Shown here: positions 1 through 8,699 of the stretch, one piece after another
Numbering within the stretch: position 1 is the stretch's first letter
Layout: each line of letters starts with the position of its first letter
Assembly (NCBI GenBank): GCA_021298355.1
Contig: JAJTEH010000001.1
Coordinates: 1-64,000 of the forward strand
Length of the DNA: 64,000 nt
Origin: Flammeovirgaceae bacterium
GTDB taxonomy: Bacteria; Bacteroidota; Bacteroidia; Cytophagales; Cyclobacteriaceae
Direction of reading: 5' to 3'
Translations under genes and position numbers: made by a program
Notes under the pieces: model-generated
What the model saw: only the letters and a program-made list of their open reading frames with translations
Told to the model about the DNA's origin: nothing
Databases searched by the model: none

Positions 1-1199
1 CTCATGCATTTTATCGTAGTATGGTTTGTCGGCAGTTTCGCGGATACTTTTTTCAAAAGATTTACCAATGCAGCTTGATCGGATAGGACAGTTCGCGCAA
101 TCTTTTCTTGAGCTAAATTTGGTAATTTAAATTGAAGAATTGCGACAACTTCTTCTGATAACGATGAGTGATAAAAGTTTTGTAGGTTTTTTAATTCAGA
201 AAATGATTCAGGCAAATCATGTATTGAGTTGAAGGATACATCAAGCACTTTTAATTTTTTTAAGTTCCCAATAGATTTAGGCAATTGTGTTAGTGAATTA
301 GTTTTCAAATAAACTTCTTCGAGATCTACTAATCTCCCAAGTTCTTCTGGTAATTCTTCTACATCATTAAAAAACAGATCTAGCACTTTTAATTTTTTAA
401 AGTTTTTTATCCGACCGTCAATCTGTGTGAGATGACATGAATTAATTTTTAAGTATTCAACGTTTTCACATTGATACAAGTGGTCGGGTAGGGTGTTGAT
501 ATTTTTATTTGTAATCACTAAATTTTTTATTTGCTCAGGATTAGTAAAAGGTATTTCCGGATTTGGAATGAAGTTTCCATCAAAGAGATAATACTCAATA
601 TAATCTTCAATCCATGTTAAAAAGTCTATTGGTTTATCTGTTCCATTTACGAACTGTGGATAAAGTGCGTAAATCTGTGAATCATCTTGAGGTTCAACAT
701 CAGTAAACAGATACCAAACTTGTCCTTTGCATTCGCCATTAAGTATCAGAATATAATAACCACCACAACCATATTCAGCAAGAAATAAGTATCCGCCAGT
801 GTTTACAGGTATCGTTAAACAATAAGAAGAATCTTGGGAGTATTCTTTTCTAAATTTGGTTACTTCGTTATTGGTAAATGGAAATGTTTTTGAATAATGC
901 TCAGGATGTTCTTGAAGATACTTTTCTCCTAGCGGATACAAAGAATGTTGTAAAGGGTACATGCCGTAGTAAGGGCCTATACCACCGTTAGAAACATGTT
1001 GTAAATACTCTTTGTATTGTTCTGGTAAGGCTATCTTAAAATGCTTTTCTCCCGCTTCTAATTCATCTTTGACAAAAGGTTTGAAAAATTTATAAGCGTG
1101 TTGGGCAGCACCAAAAATTTCAAGTTTACTATCTTTCTCTGCTAGTTGTTCCCAATTTATTTTTACCTGTGCAAGTCTTTCGTGTAAGTTCATATTCAT
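1..1199 (-). CDS. SUKH (SMI1/KNR4) domain plus leucine-rich repeat protein, C-terminus cut by window edge
   Basis: I translated this reading frame from the minus strand; it runs off the left edge without a stop. Residues about 50-75 read ALPEQYKEYLQHVSNGGIGP, the typical start of a SMI1/KNR4 (SUKH) domain, followed by further SUKH-like sequence to about residue 210. From about residue 235 there are four or five leucine-rich repeats of about 23 residues (LKVLDLFFNDVEELPEELGRL is the clearest type). SUKH proteins are often immunity proteins against polymorphic or contact-dependent toxins, and LRRs are protein-binding. A role in immunity or protein binding is inferred; no toxin gene is visible in the window. 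Two ATGs lie at the start (1199 and 1193); 1199 is taken. There is no signal peptide, so it is probably cytoplasmic. Confidence 0.75.
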   Translation of the reverse strand, partial: MNMNLHERLAQVKINWEQLAEKDSKLEIFGAAQHAYKFFKPFVKDELEAGEKHFKIALPEQYKEYLQHVSNGGIGPYYGMYPLQHSLYPLGEKYLQEHPEHYSKTFPFTNNEVTKFRKEYSQDSSYCLTIPVNTGGYLFLAEYGCGGYYILILNGECKGQVWYLFTDVEPQDDSQIYALYPQFVNGTDKPIDFLTWIEDYIEYYLFDGNFIPNPEIPFTNPEQIKNLVITNKNINTLPDHLYQCENVEYLKINSCHLTQIDGRIKNFKKLKVLDLFFNDVEELPEELGRLVDLEEVYLKTNSLTQLPKSIGNLKKLKVLDVSFNSIHDLPESFSELKNLQNFYHSSLSEEVVAILQFKLPNLAQEKIARTVLSDQAALVNLLKKVSAKLPTNHTTIKCM

Positions 1200-1209
1200 T
1201 GTTTTTATT

Positions 1210-1217
1210 CAAAAGTA
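1210..1217 (-). promoter_or_regulatory. Promoter -7 box candidate for the SUKH-LRR gene
   Basis: On the minus strand the bases read TACTTTTG, a match to the Bacteroidota -7 consensus TAnnTTTG, 10 bases upstream of the ATG at 1199. No clear TTTG -33 element is visible at the usual spacing. The untranslated leader would be very short. Confidence 0.35.
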
Positions 1218-1370
1218 AAAACAGGATGATGAACTTCATTTTGTTAAACGTTCAATTTACAAGTGATTTAATTCTATTTAGAAGTATGAAATTGGAATTT
1301 TCTTTTTGCATTAATAAATGCATCTACTACATAACCTCTTCAATTTTAATTCTGATTTTCTTAAATTAAA

Positions 1371-3290
1371 TTATAGGGTTAACTCAAAAGCACTTTTATA
1401 AAATTGATGGGTTTGTAAAAACTCTATCCATTTTTCGTAGAATGGATGTGCACCTAAGGTGGCAGAATCGCCTACGGCAATTACTTTTTTTCTGGCTCGC
1501 GTTAAGGCCACATTCGTTCTGCGTATGTCGCCTAAAAATCCAACTTCAGCCTCAGCATTAGAACGCACAAAACTTATAGCTATCAAATCTCTTTCCTGCC
1601 CTTGAAAGGCATCTACTGTATTAATGGTTACGAATTCTTTGATGTTTACAATTTCTTCTGATTGTTCTGCAAGAGTTGCCAGCCATTCTACTTGTGCACT
1701 ATAGGGTGTGATAATACCTATCGTTAATTTTTCTTCTCGCCATTTTTCTTCTCCTACTTCTCTGATCATTTGTTCAATTAATTGAATAAGTAAGCGAGCT
1801 TCTTCTTCATTGAATCTACTCAATGTTTCAGGATGATGTTTTTCATCGTATCCCTTTCCGGCAGTATCTACAAATAAAATGGGTGTTGTGTTATTCGGTA
1901 ACAAATGATTTTTTACTTTTTCATCTGCCTCTAATTCATTTTGATAAAAATAGGCAGATGAAAATGCCATAATTTTTTCGTGCATGCGGTATTGCGTGCG
2001 CAACATACTGGCAACGTTGGGCATTCGCTTTTGGCATTTCTCCATTAATGTTTCTGATAAACCGGCTTTTGCTGCTTCAAAAGATTTAATAGTTGGCGGT
2101 AATTGCTGATGGTCACCGGCAAAAATAACACGCTCGCTTTTTAAAATCGGAATCCAACACGCTGGTTCAAGCGATTGCGCAGCTTCATCAATAAAAACTG
2201 TTTTGAATTTTTTTCCTTTTAAAACATAATGATTGGCGCCCACTAAAGTACACGCAATCACATCACTGTTTTCAATTAGATTATTTGTAATGTAGAATTC
2301 CAAAACATCAGCATCTGCTTTTAAGGCGCGTACTTCATCCATCAACAATTTACGTTGCTCCCGTTCTTCATATCCATACTTGCGTTTGTATTTAAAGGCC
2401 ATGGTGCGCAATTCTTCCATTCGCCTGCGCATCAGTTTTAAATCGCGGTAATAGTCGTGTGTAGCAATGCGATAATCTAAAGTTTTGCTAAGCGATTGTT
2501 CGGTTACACGAGCCGGATGCCCGATACGCAAAACATTCAAACCTTTATCACTTAATTTTTCCACTAATAAATCGATAGCTGCATTACTAGGCGCACAAAC
2601 TAAAACTTGTTTTTCATTTTTCACTACTTCTTCTATACAGGCAACCAATGTGGTTGTTTTACCAGTTCCCGGAGGTCCGTGAATAACGCCAACATCTTGT
2701 GCTTGTATCATCTTTACCAGAGCTTGTTGCTGACTTTCATTTAAGTGTTTAGGTTTTTCAACTTGTAATGTTGTGTTGAAACTAGCTTGTGTTTTCCCTA
2801 GTAAAATTTCTCTTAATTCAACAATTCTTCCTTCGGTTGCTTTAATTACTTGTTTAATAGCAAAGTCCATTTCGCGGTAACTGTTCTCATCAAACATAAC
2901 ATCTACGCCTAAGGAACCATCGTCTATCCATTCTGGTAAATCATCCACATTTAAAGTTAACACCATCTGATTATCGCGCACATAGTTTACAACAGCGTTA
3001 ACATGATCGCGTGTTGGTTTTTGTTGTGCATTCGAGAAGAAACTAACGGCACGTCCGGCTTGAAACAAATGTTTTTGTTCGAATGAATTGGTTCTTTGTA
3101 ATTCTACAATTAATCTTTCTCCCGTACCGATGTAAGACCGATCGAGTTTAACAGGATACCAACAAATTCCCGATTTCTTTTTTTCGCTAATCGATTGCCG
3201 CAATACTTTTTGTTGATATTGAAGCAGGTCTTCTTCTTTTTCTTTCTTCAATAATTCGTAAGTATGCCTTAACTCTTCAATACTATTCAT
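1371..3290 (-). CDS. IGHMBP2/SMUBP-2-like superfamily 1 DNA/RNA helicase
   Basis: This is an Upf1-like SF1B helicase of 639 residues. Visible motifs are Walker A GPPGTGKT (205-212), motif II DEAA (368-371), GDHQQLPPT (392-400), RTQYRMHEKI (431-440) and, near the C-terminus, TVDAFQGQERD and the RTNVALTRA region. The N-terminal 180 residues match the beta-barrel/stalk part of the IGHMBP2 family and contain a charged, probably helical start. The family unwinds DNA or RNA 5'-3' using ATP; the physiological substrate of the bacterial members is mostly unknown. The start codon lies 1 base after the stop of the WYL regulator gene upstream, so the two are almost certainly cotranscribed. Confidence 0.9.
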   Translation of the reverse strand: MNSIEELRHTYELLKKEKEEDLLQYQQKVLRQSISEKKKSGICWYPVKLDRSYIGTGERLIVELQRTNSFEQKHLFQAGRAVSFFSNAQQKPTRDHVNAVVNYVRDNQMVLTLNVDDLPEWIDDGSLGVDVMFDENSYREMDFAIKQVIKATEGRIVELREILLGKTQASFNTTLQVEKPKHLNESQQQALVKMIQAQDVGVIHGPPGTGKTTTLVACIEEVVKNEKQVLVCAPSNAAIDLLVEKLSDKGLNVLRIGHPARVTEQSLSKTLDYRIATHDYYRDLKLMRRRMEELRTMAFKYKRKYGYEEREQRKLLMDEVRALKADADVLEFYITNNLIENSDVIACTLVGANHYVLKGKKFKTVFIDEAAQSLEPACWIPILKSERVIFAGDHQQLPPTIKSFEAAKAGLSETLMEKCQKRMPNVASMLRTQYRMHEKIMAFSSAYFYQNELEADEKVKNHLLPNNTTPILFVDTAGKGYDEKHHPETLSRFNEEEARLLIQLIEQMIREVGEEKWREEKLTIGIITPYSAQVEWLATLAEQSEEIVNIKEFVTINTVDAFQGQERDLIAISFVRSNAEAEVGFLGDIRRTNVALTRARKKVIAVGDSATLGAHPFYEKWIEFLQTHQFYKSAFELTL

Positions 3291-3291
3291 G

Positions 3292-4215
3292 CTATACGAG
3301 GGTCTGCTTCTTGATAATATCTTTAATGTAATCTTTAAATTCCTTCGGACTTTCTATTTCAATTTCATCAGCAAGTCCCATTACAAACCTTCCAATTCCT
3401 TTGTAGTTTAATACGGGTCCGTTGAAATGATATAGTTTGCTTTCACTGGCTTCATCTTTTTCAACATACTTCGCAGCCAACGGAAATTCTTCTCTCAACA
3501 ACACACACGCTTTTAAACTTAACTTCATTTTTACCCAAACTTGTTTGCGACCACTCAAACCAAAAATATCGGTAGCATTTTTCTGATGCAGTTGTTCAAA
3601 CTTATATCCTTTATCTAAAACCTGAACATCGCCAATGCGCTCGAGTTTAAAATATTTACTTTGTTTGTCTTTAGTATCGAGTGCTAATACAGATTGAAAG
3701 CCTTCTCCAAATTGAAAAGGTTCCACCAGTCTATCCGTAATTTCCTGACTATTGGCAGAGTGATAATTTTTTAGAACGATTTGTTTTTTGTTTTCTATGG
3801 CTTCGTTAATCGTTCTGAAGAGTTTTGCTACGCGCATTTTTAAGAATTGCTCGGGTAGATCACGTGCTTCAGAGTGAAAAGATAACTTTCGCAGCAAAGC
3901 TTGTTGCAGCGGATGTCCAGAAGCGCCACTTTGTAACAGTTGTCGCATCATGCTTACCTCTTCCAAAGAAAATCTATCTTCCGGATTCTCTCCATCTTCA
4001 CGATGAATAAAAAATTTACCATGAAAATCCTGGTCGATGATAAACCCCAGCTCTTCTAATAACTTAAAGTAGCGGTAAATCGTGCGTGCGTTGGCATCTA
4101 ATTGCTGAGCCAATTGTTGCACCGTTCGCCCTCCGGCTTTTAACAAACCGATTAATTGAAAAACACGTAAAATCTTGGCTTGCGGTATATCTGCGGTTTT
4201 GGCTTTCTTTTTCAT
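3292..4215 (-). CDS. HTH/WYL domain transcriptional regulator
   Basis: Residues about 15-60 form a winged helix-turn-helix of the HTH_11 type (QQLAQQLDANARTIYRYFKLLEELGF). The middle and C-terminal parts (about 130-300) are a degenerate WYL domain with the adjoining WCX region. WYL proteins are ligand-responsive regulators, often linked to DNA damage, nucleic-acid sensing or phage defence, with the WYL pocket thought to bind nucleic acid fragments. The length of 307 is normal. It is the first gene of a two-gene operon with the IGHMBP2-type helicase, which suggests that it controls that helicase or itself (inference). A short divergent intergenic region separates it from the next gene to the right. 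Confidence 0.85.
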   Translation of the reverse strand: MKKKAKTADIPQAKILRVFQLIGLLKAGGRTVQQLAQQLDANARTIYRYFKLLEELGFIIDQDFHGKFFIHREDGENPEDRFSLEEVSMMRQLLQSGASGHPLQQALLRKLSFHSEARDLPEQFLKMRVAKLFRTINEAIENKKQIVLKNYHSANSQEITDRLVEPFQFGEGFQSVLALDTKDKQSKYFKLERIGDVQVLDKGYKFEQLHQKNATDIFGLSGRKQVWVKMKLSLKACVLLREEFPLAAKYVEKDEASESKLYHFNGPVLNYKGIGRFVMGLADEIEIESPKEFKDYIKDIIKKQTLV

Positions 4216-4313
4216 GTTTGAGGTAGAATGATGCAGCTAGTTACATCCTTTTCGGGATTGACACAAATTGTCTTTTGACTTTATTTTCTTTACATCATCA
4301 AATCGCACAAGTT

Positions 4314-4658
4314 ATGGACATCTACACTTCAACAACAGGAAAAGAATTGGTGCTCAATCGCTTTTTTAAACAAGTGATTACCGGATATGGACATACCGAT
4401 GATACCGCGCGCTATTTTAATTTTGCCGAGCAAAAACCATTGAACGAAACGGAAATTTTGGAGTATTTAGAAGCCCATTTTAATGGTTTACCTGCGCAAA
4501 GAATTTACCTCGGTCCTGGTTGTTACATAGAGGAAACTTTCTTTGCTGAAGCCTTACGCGGCATGTTGAAAAGTTACGAGAAGAGAGAAGAATACGAAGT
4601 GTGTAAACGCATTGCCAGAACTTTGTTTAAGATTCAACATTTAAAATTAGTAGCATAA
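4314..4658 (+). CDS. Conserved hypothetical protein, small and soluble
   Basis: I do not recognise a named family. The 114-residue product starts MDIYTSTTGKELVL and has mixed alpha/beta character, no signal peptide and no membrane segment. It contains a GPGCYIEETFFAEALRG segment and a basic helical C-terminus (YEVCKRIARTLFKIQHLKLVA). An in-frame TTG start at 4275 exists, but the ATG at 4314 is preferred. It is transcribed divergently from the WYL gene and followed by a terminator, so it is probably monocistronic. Confidence 0.6.
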   Translation: MDIYTSTTGKELVLNRFFKQVITGYGHTDDTARYFNFAEQKPLNETEILEYLEAHFNGLPAQRIYLGPGCYIEETFFAEALRGMLKSYEKREEYEVCKRIARTLFKIQHLKLVA

Positions 4659-4681
4659 AGATACGCCAGCCATAGCGTTTG

Positions 4682-4712
4682 GGGTGTTGTAATTTACAGC
4701 ACCCTTTTTATT
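4682..4712 (+). terminator. Rho-independent terminator
   Basis: GGGTGTTGT (4682-4690) pairs with ACAGCACCC (4696-4704) around a short AATTT loop, with one G-U pair, and is followed by CTTTTTATTTTTA. It ends the small hypothetical gene. The next start codon (4720) is only about 8 bases beyond the T-run. Confidence 0.6.
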
Positions 4713-4719
4713 TTTATAC

Positions 4720-5217
4720 ATGCAAATCAATCTGGAAGAAATAAGAAGAATATCGATAGAGAAAGAAAAAGAGAATCAGGATTTTAAAACATTTATCAAA
4801 ACCATACCCATTAAAGAAATAGATGAACATGTCCATAGTTTGAATGAAGAAGTTTCTAAACAAATTGATTGTACAAAATGTGGTAATTGTTGCAAAGTGT
4901 TGGAGCCACCGGTAACTGCTGAAGAAGTACAGGTTTTATCGGATGTAAAAAATACAACAGAAGAGGAGTTTACGCAGAATTATCTGGCAACTGAGCCGGG
5001 TTCTGCTATTACTTACTTAAAAAAGCAACCTTGTATTTTTCTTGAAGGGAATGTTTGTAGCATCTATCAGAAACGACCTTTTTCTTGTGCGGATTATCCG
5101 CATTTGCATCATCCGCATATAAAGTACCGTTGGCGAAGTGTGATGACAAACTATAAACTTTGTCCTATCGTTTTTAATGTAATTGAGTTATTAAAGAGTA
5201 GGTTGAAATTTAAATAA
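4720..5217 (+). CDS. YkgJ-type cysteine cluster protein (zinc/iron-chelating domain)
   Basis: This 165-residue protein carries the CxxCxxCC signature CTKCGNCC (Cys51, 54, 57, 58). It is followed at about 106-125 by CIFLEGNVCSIYQKRPFSCADYP, which supplies the remaining cysteines of the family's metal or Fe-S binding site. Members of this family (PF03692) bind Zn or Fe and are otherwise poorly characterised. There is no signal peptide, so it is cytoplasmic. It stands alone, between a terminator upstream and a palindromic repeat downstream. Confidence 0.85.
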   Translation: MQINLEEIRRISIEKEKENQDFKTFIKTIPIKEIDEHVHSLNEEVSKQIDCTKCGNCCKVLEPPVTAEEVQVLSDVKNTTEEEFTQNYLATEPGSAITYLKKQPCIFLEGNVCSIYQKRPFSCADYPHLHHPHIKYRWRSVMTNYKLCPIVFNVIELLKSRLKFK

Positions 5218-5255
5218 TAACCTAAGTAAAAAACTTTAAAAGATTTGATTAAAAA

Positions 5256-5277
5256 GTCCACGATTTAAATCGTGGAC
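5256..5277. repeat. 22-bp perfect palindrome, REP-like element copy 1
   Basis: A perfect inverted repeat with core ACGATTTAAATCGT (5260-5273) and flanking GTCC/GGAC arms lies between two convergent genes. The same 14-base core recurs at 43838-43851. There is no T-run directly after it, so it is not a classical terminator. It could be a REP/RAYT-type repeat or a bidirectional transcription stop. Confidence 0.6.
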
Positions 5278-5340
5278 TGTAAATAAAATATAAACTTTAT
5301 TTTTTCTCATTTAAGCTATTAAAAAATAAGTATTTAAAAC

Positions 5341-6444
5341 TTAAAGTATCTTAATCATCCATTCTCCTAAGAAATAACCTACGGCAGCAACACCAAAGCC
5401 AACCAACAACATTTCCCATCCGCTCTTCCATAACCCTTTTCCTGTAAAGAAACTTCGCGCTGCGCCAACTGCATAGTGAGCAAACATAGCGATTACAAAC
5501 GACAACCACGCTGCAGTTGCACCTGAAGTAAACAAAAATGGAATAACTGGAATAATCGAACCAATGGCAGTTGCACTGCCTGTTACCCAGGCTTCTTTCA
5601 ATGGACTGATTGTTTCCGCGCTGATGCCTAATTCTTCTTTTACTTTTTCTTCTAATGCTTTCTCCGGATTCAACATCAATTCCTTCGCCATGCTGCGTGC
5701 ACGGTCTGGTTCAATTCCTTTCGATTCATAAATCGCTGCTAATTCATCTGTTTCTAGTTCGGGCATCAAACGAATTTCATCAGCTTCCATTCTTCTTTCT
5801 TTCTCATATACTTCTTTCTCGCTCTTCGCAGCCAAGTATCCCGATGAACCCATCGACAAGGCATTGGCTAATGTTCCGGCCATGCCACTTAATAAAATAA
5901 TGTGAGGGGCGGCTTGTGCGCCAACAATTCCTGCTAGTAATCCGAAGTTCGCTGTTAAGCCATCGTTAAATCCATACACAACATTGCGCAACATGCCACC
6001 CGATGATGTTTTATGCCACGGTTCTGTAGCGCTATTATTCATCTTGCCCAATTGTTCTGCGTGTTGGGCAGAGTCTTGGGCTAAACGTAAAGCTAATTTT
6101 TGTGTGGGTGCATCAACAGAGTTTTTATAAAGATGGAGATACGATTTTACTTCAGAACTTTCTTCTTTTCTCAACCAATCTTTTAACAGCGATGTTCCTG
6201 TTTTTTTTGTAAAACTTGCCAGCAATCTTGCTTTCAACGAAGGTTGTCGAACCAACTTATTATGGTTCTTTTCTTCTAACATTTTTTCCCAGGCCTGTGC
6301 ATGTTTATCTTCTATATCAGCAAGCTTAAAATAAGAATTTCTTTCTTGTTCGTTGGGTGTAAGGTTGGCTAACACCGTATAGAGATAAGCAGCATCCACT
6401 TCTTCTTGCCAATATTCTCTCCAAATTTTGCTTTCGTTTTTCAT
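5341..6444 (-). CDS. Erythrin-VIT1 family protein: ferritin-like domain fused to a VIT1/CCC1 iron/manganese transporter
   Basis: The first 140 residues form a ferritin-like (rubrerythrin-type) helical domain with metal ligands visible in EYWQEEVDAAYLY, DIEDKHAQAW and QDSAQHAEQL. From about 150 on, a VIT1/CCC1 domain begins with NVVYGFNDGLTANFGLLAGIVG, followed by a cytosolic charged segment (KEVYEKERRMEADEI) and three further membrane segments. The family includes MbfA, which exports iron under iron or peroxide stress in alphaproteobacteria. Here iron or manganese export from the cytoplasm is inferred from the domains only. It appears monocistronic and ends opposite the YkgJ gene. Confidence 0.88.
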   Translation of the reverse strand: MKNESKIWREYWQEEVDAAYLYTVLANLTPNEQERNSYFKLADIEDKHAQAWEKMLEEKNHNKLVRQPSLKARLLASFTKKTGTSLLKDWLRKEESSEVKSYLHLYKNSVDAPTQKLALRLAQDSAQHAEQLGKMNNSATEPWHKTSSGGMLRNVVYGFNDGLTANFGLLAGIVGAQAAPHIILLSGMAGTLANALSMGSSGYLAAKSEKEVYEKERRMEADEIRLMPELETDELAAIYESKGIEPDRARSMAKELMLNPEKALEEKVKEELGISAETISPLKEAWVTGSATAIGSIIPVIPFLFTSGATAAWLSFVIAMFAHYAVGAARSFFTGKGLWKSGWEMLLVGFGVAAVGYFLGEWMIKIL

Positions 6445-6557
6445 TTGTTTGAAATATAGACTATTAAGGTAGAAATGATATCAACTTTTTAATAAATCAG
6501 AAGTAATAATTCATTTCCTATCGTAATTTAGTAACAGTAAAGCACAATAAGAAGTTT

Positions 6558-6947
6558 ATGCGTAGTCCGGCAGTTGATAATTTTTTATTCGATTTACCCG
6601 AAAAGGATCGCCTAACCATGGAAATCCTGCGCGATATCATTTTCGAAACAGTAAAAGGTGTTGAGGAATCGATTAAATGGCGTATTCCATTTTACCAGCA
6701 TCATGGTTTGTTGTGCTACCTTAATTATGAAAAGAAATCGAAACAAGTTTGCGTTGGTTTTGTAGAAGGCGTTTTATTAAAAGATGAAAAAGGAGTTTTA
6801 AGCACAGATACACAAAACATTCGTAAGCTATACGTGCCGGATGTGGAAAAATTAAAAGTAAAAGTATTGAAGGCTTTTTTAAAGCAAGCAGTCGAAATCA
6901 ATAAGAAAAAAGAGAAAAACTTTGTGACCATTAAAAAAAGATTGTGA
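6558..6947 (+). CDS. DUF1801 domain protein (YdhG-like)
   Basis: The product has 129 residues. Its N-terminal half resembles DUF1801/YdhG proteins (LPEKDRLTMEILRDIIFETVKGVEESIKWRIPFYQHHGLLCYLNY), a small alpha/beta fold with unclear function. The C-terminus is very lysine-rich. No signal peptide or membrane segment is seen. Nothing in the context suggests a role. Confidence 0.75.
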   Translation: MRSPAVDNFLFDLPEKDRLTMEILRDIIFETVKGVEESIKWRIPFYQHHGLLCYLNYEKKSKQVCVGFVEGVLLKDEKGVLSTDTQNIRKLYVPDVEKLKVKVLKAFLKQAVEINKKKEKNFVTIKKRL

Positions 6948-7037
6948 CTTTTTGCTCCAGCGATTATTCTATTGGCAACATGTTGATGGTGTAAAACCAT
7001 TCCGCGCGGTTCCTACTATACCTAAACGTTAAAAATT

Positions 7038-7730
7038 ATGGAACCAAAGAAAAATCCTGCCAGCGATGTACATCGCTTACGCCCTGCTTTGTTCTTTACC
7101 GGACTAAGCATCAGTACGCTGATTTTGATTGTGCTATTTGAGTGGTCTGTTCCGGTAAAAATAGAATTAACAGAACGTGAACCATTTAAACTTCCTGTTA
7201 CTATAGTGGAAGAAATGAAAGCATATAAACTTGTTGAATTAAAAAAGGAAATTCCGCAAGCAAAGGAAACTAATCGATTTGTAGAAGTTAAAAATGATGA
7301 ACCCATAGCAGAAAAAGAAGTAGTTATGGTTGAGTTTCAAGAGCCTATCGAATCGGGCGAAGTTTTGGAAATAAATACTAATGTGGTAGAAGCGGAACCT
7401 GAGCCATTAGAAGAAACAACGTTTATTTTTGTTGAATCAATGCCTGAGCCAGTTGGTGGCTTAAAAGGATTTTACGAATTGCTTAGTAAGCATTTGAAAT
7501 ATCCGTCATTCGCTAAAAGAAATGAAATTACGGGTAAGGTAATTATTGAATTTGTAGTTAGAAAAGATGGAAGTTTGAGTGATTTCAAAATTTTAAAAAG
7601 TTTATGCGAGCCTTGTGATGCAGAAGCCATTCGGGTAATCCAAAAAAGTAAATGGAACGCTGGTAAACAAAGAGGCAAACCTGTAAATGTTCGTATGGCA
7701 CAAGCTATACATTTTCAATTACAAAAGTAG
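7038..7730 (+). CDS. TonB family protein (energy transducer)
   Basis: One N-terminal membrane anchor (about 16-35, ALFFTGLSISTLILIVLFEW) is followed by an acidic periplasmic linker rich in Glu, Val and Pro. The C-terminal TonB domain (about 140-228) contains KYPSFAKRNEITGKVIIEFVVRKDG in its first half. The family passes proton-motive energy from ExbB/D to outer-membrane receptors. No exbB or exbD is adjacent. The next gene begins 4 bases after the stop codon, so the two are cotranscribed. It could also be one of the many Bacteroidota TonB-like proteins not dedicated to transport. Confidence 0.85.
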   Translation: MEPKKNPASDVHRLRPALFFTGLSISTLILIVLFEWSVPVKIELTEREPFKLPVTIVEEMKAYKLVELKKEIPQAKETNRFVEVKNDEPIAEKEVVMVEFQEPIESGEVLEINTNVVEAEPEPLEETTFIFVESMPEPVGGLKGFYELLSKHLKYPSFAKRNEITGKVIIEFVVRKDGSLSDFKILKSLCEPCDAEAIRVIQKSKWNAGKQRGKPVNVRMAQAIHFQLQK

Positions 7731-7733
7731 AAA

Positions 7734-8582
7734 ATGAAAATATACCTAAGCTTTATCTTTTTGTTTCTTGTTGTGCATCATCCGTTGCGTTCTTCAACGG
7801 ATGTTTGCATGTTAATTCAAGCACAAAAAAATCACGTACAACCTTCTGGTAAAACGATAGCTTCTCGTTTTATTCCACTATCGGGTTTTGAAAGAGTAAA
7901 AGTAGATGAATCAAGCTTTGCTTATTACTTGCGTAATCTTCCGCTTAAAGAGCATGGAGCTAGAGTTAAATATTTCGATGGTCGTGAAAAAAGCAATTTT
8001 CAGATTTATGATGCTGTTGTAAATCTGCCCATTGGTACTAAAGATTTGCATCAGTGCGCTGATGCGATTATGCATGTACGTGCGCGTTATTTATATGAGC
8101 AGAAACGGAAAAATGAAATTCAGTTTACTTTTACCAATGGATTTGTGGCATCATATGCTAAATGGATGGAAGGAAATAGAATTATTGTAAATGGAAACAA
8201 CGTGCAGTGGAAGAAAACAACAAGTCCTGTCGATAACGAACAAATCTTTTGGAAATACTTAAAAACTGTTTTTACGTATGCTGGCACATTATCTTTAAGC
8301 AAAGAATTAAAACCAAAAGAAATTACTAATCTACAAATCGGAGATGTGTGGATACAAGGTGGAAGTCCGGGCCACGCTTTACTAGTAGTAGATATGGTAC
8401 AAAGAAAATCGGATGGGAAGAAGTTATTTTTACTAGCACAAAGCTACATGCCTGCACAGGAAATTCATATTTTAAAAAATCCTTTAGTATCAAATTTAAG
8501 TCCTTGGTACGAATCTGATTTTCCGCAAACCTTACAAACACCGGAGTGGACTTTTAAGAAAGATGATTTGAAGGGATTTTAA
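7734..8582 (+). CDS. DUF4846 domain protein, exported
   Basis: A signal peptide is visible (MKIYLSFIFLFLVVHHPLRSS). The rest matches DUF4846 as I know it: SGFERVKVDESSFAYYLRNLPL near the start, then VKYFDGREK, and CADAIMHVRARYLYEQKR at about 100-118. The C-terminal part contains LQIGDVWIQGGSPGHALLVVDM, reminiscent of cysteine-peptidase or NlpC-like folds, but I cannot name a catalytic set. The protein is probably periplasmic or surface-located, with unknown function. It lies 4 bases downstream of the tonB-like gene. Confidence 0.8.
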   Translation: MKIYLSFIFLFLVVHHPLRSSTDVCMLIQAQKNHVQPSGKTIASRFIPLSGFERVKVDESSFAYYLRNLPLKEHGARVKYFDGREKSNFQIYDAVVNLPIGTKDLHQCADAIMHVRARYLYEQKRKNEIQFTFTNGFVASYAKWMEGNRIIVNGNNVQWKKTTSPVDNEQIFWKYLKTVFTYAGTLSLSKELKPKEITNLQIGDVWIQGGSPGHALLVVDMVQRKSDGKKLFLLAQSYMPAQEIHILKNPLVSNLSPWYESDFPQTLQTPEWTFKKDDLKGF

Positions 8583-8699
8583 CAGCGGAGAATTATTTTA
8601 TCATTTAATAATTATGAAGAAATTAAAAAGATATGTTGAAATTGAATAATTTTGTTGTTGGTAGCTAGAATTATTTGTTAAAACTAAGTTGTGCTAAGT

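Noticed and set aside
7022-7306. 94-codon open frame opposite the TonB-like gene
   Set aside because: It is the reverse shadow of the TonB coding sequence.
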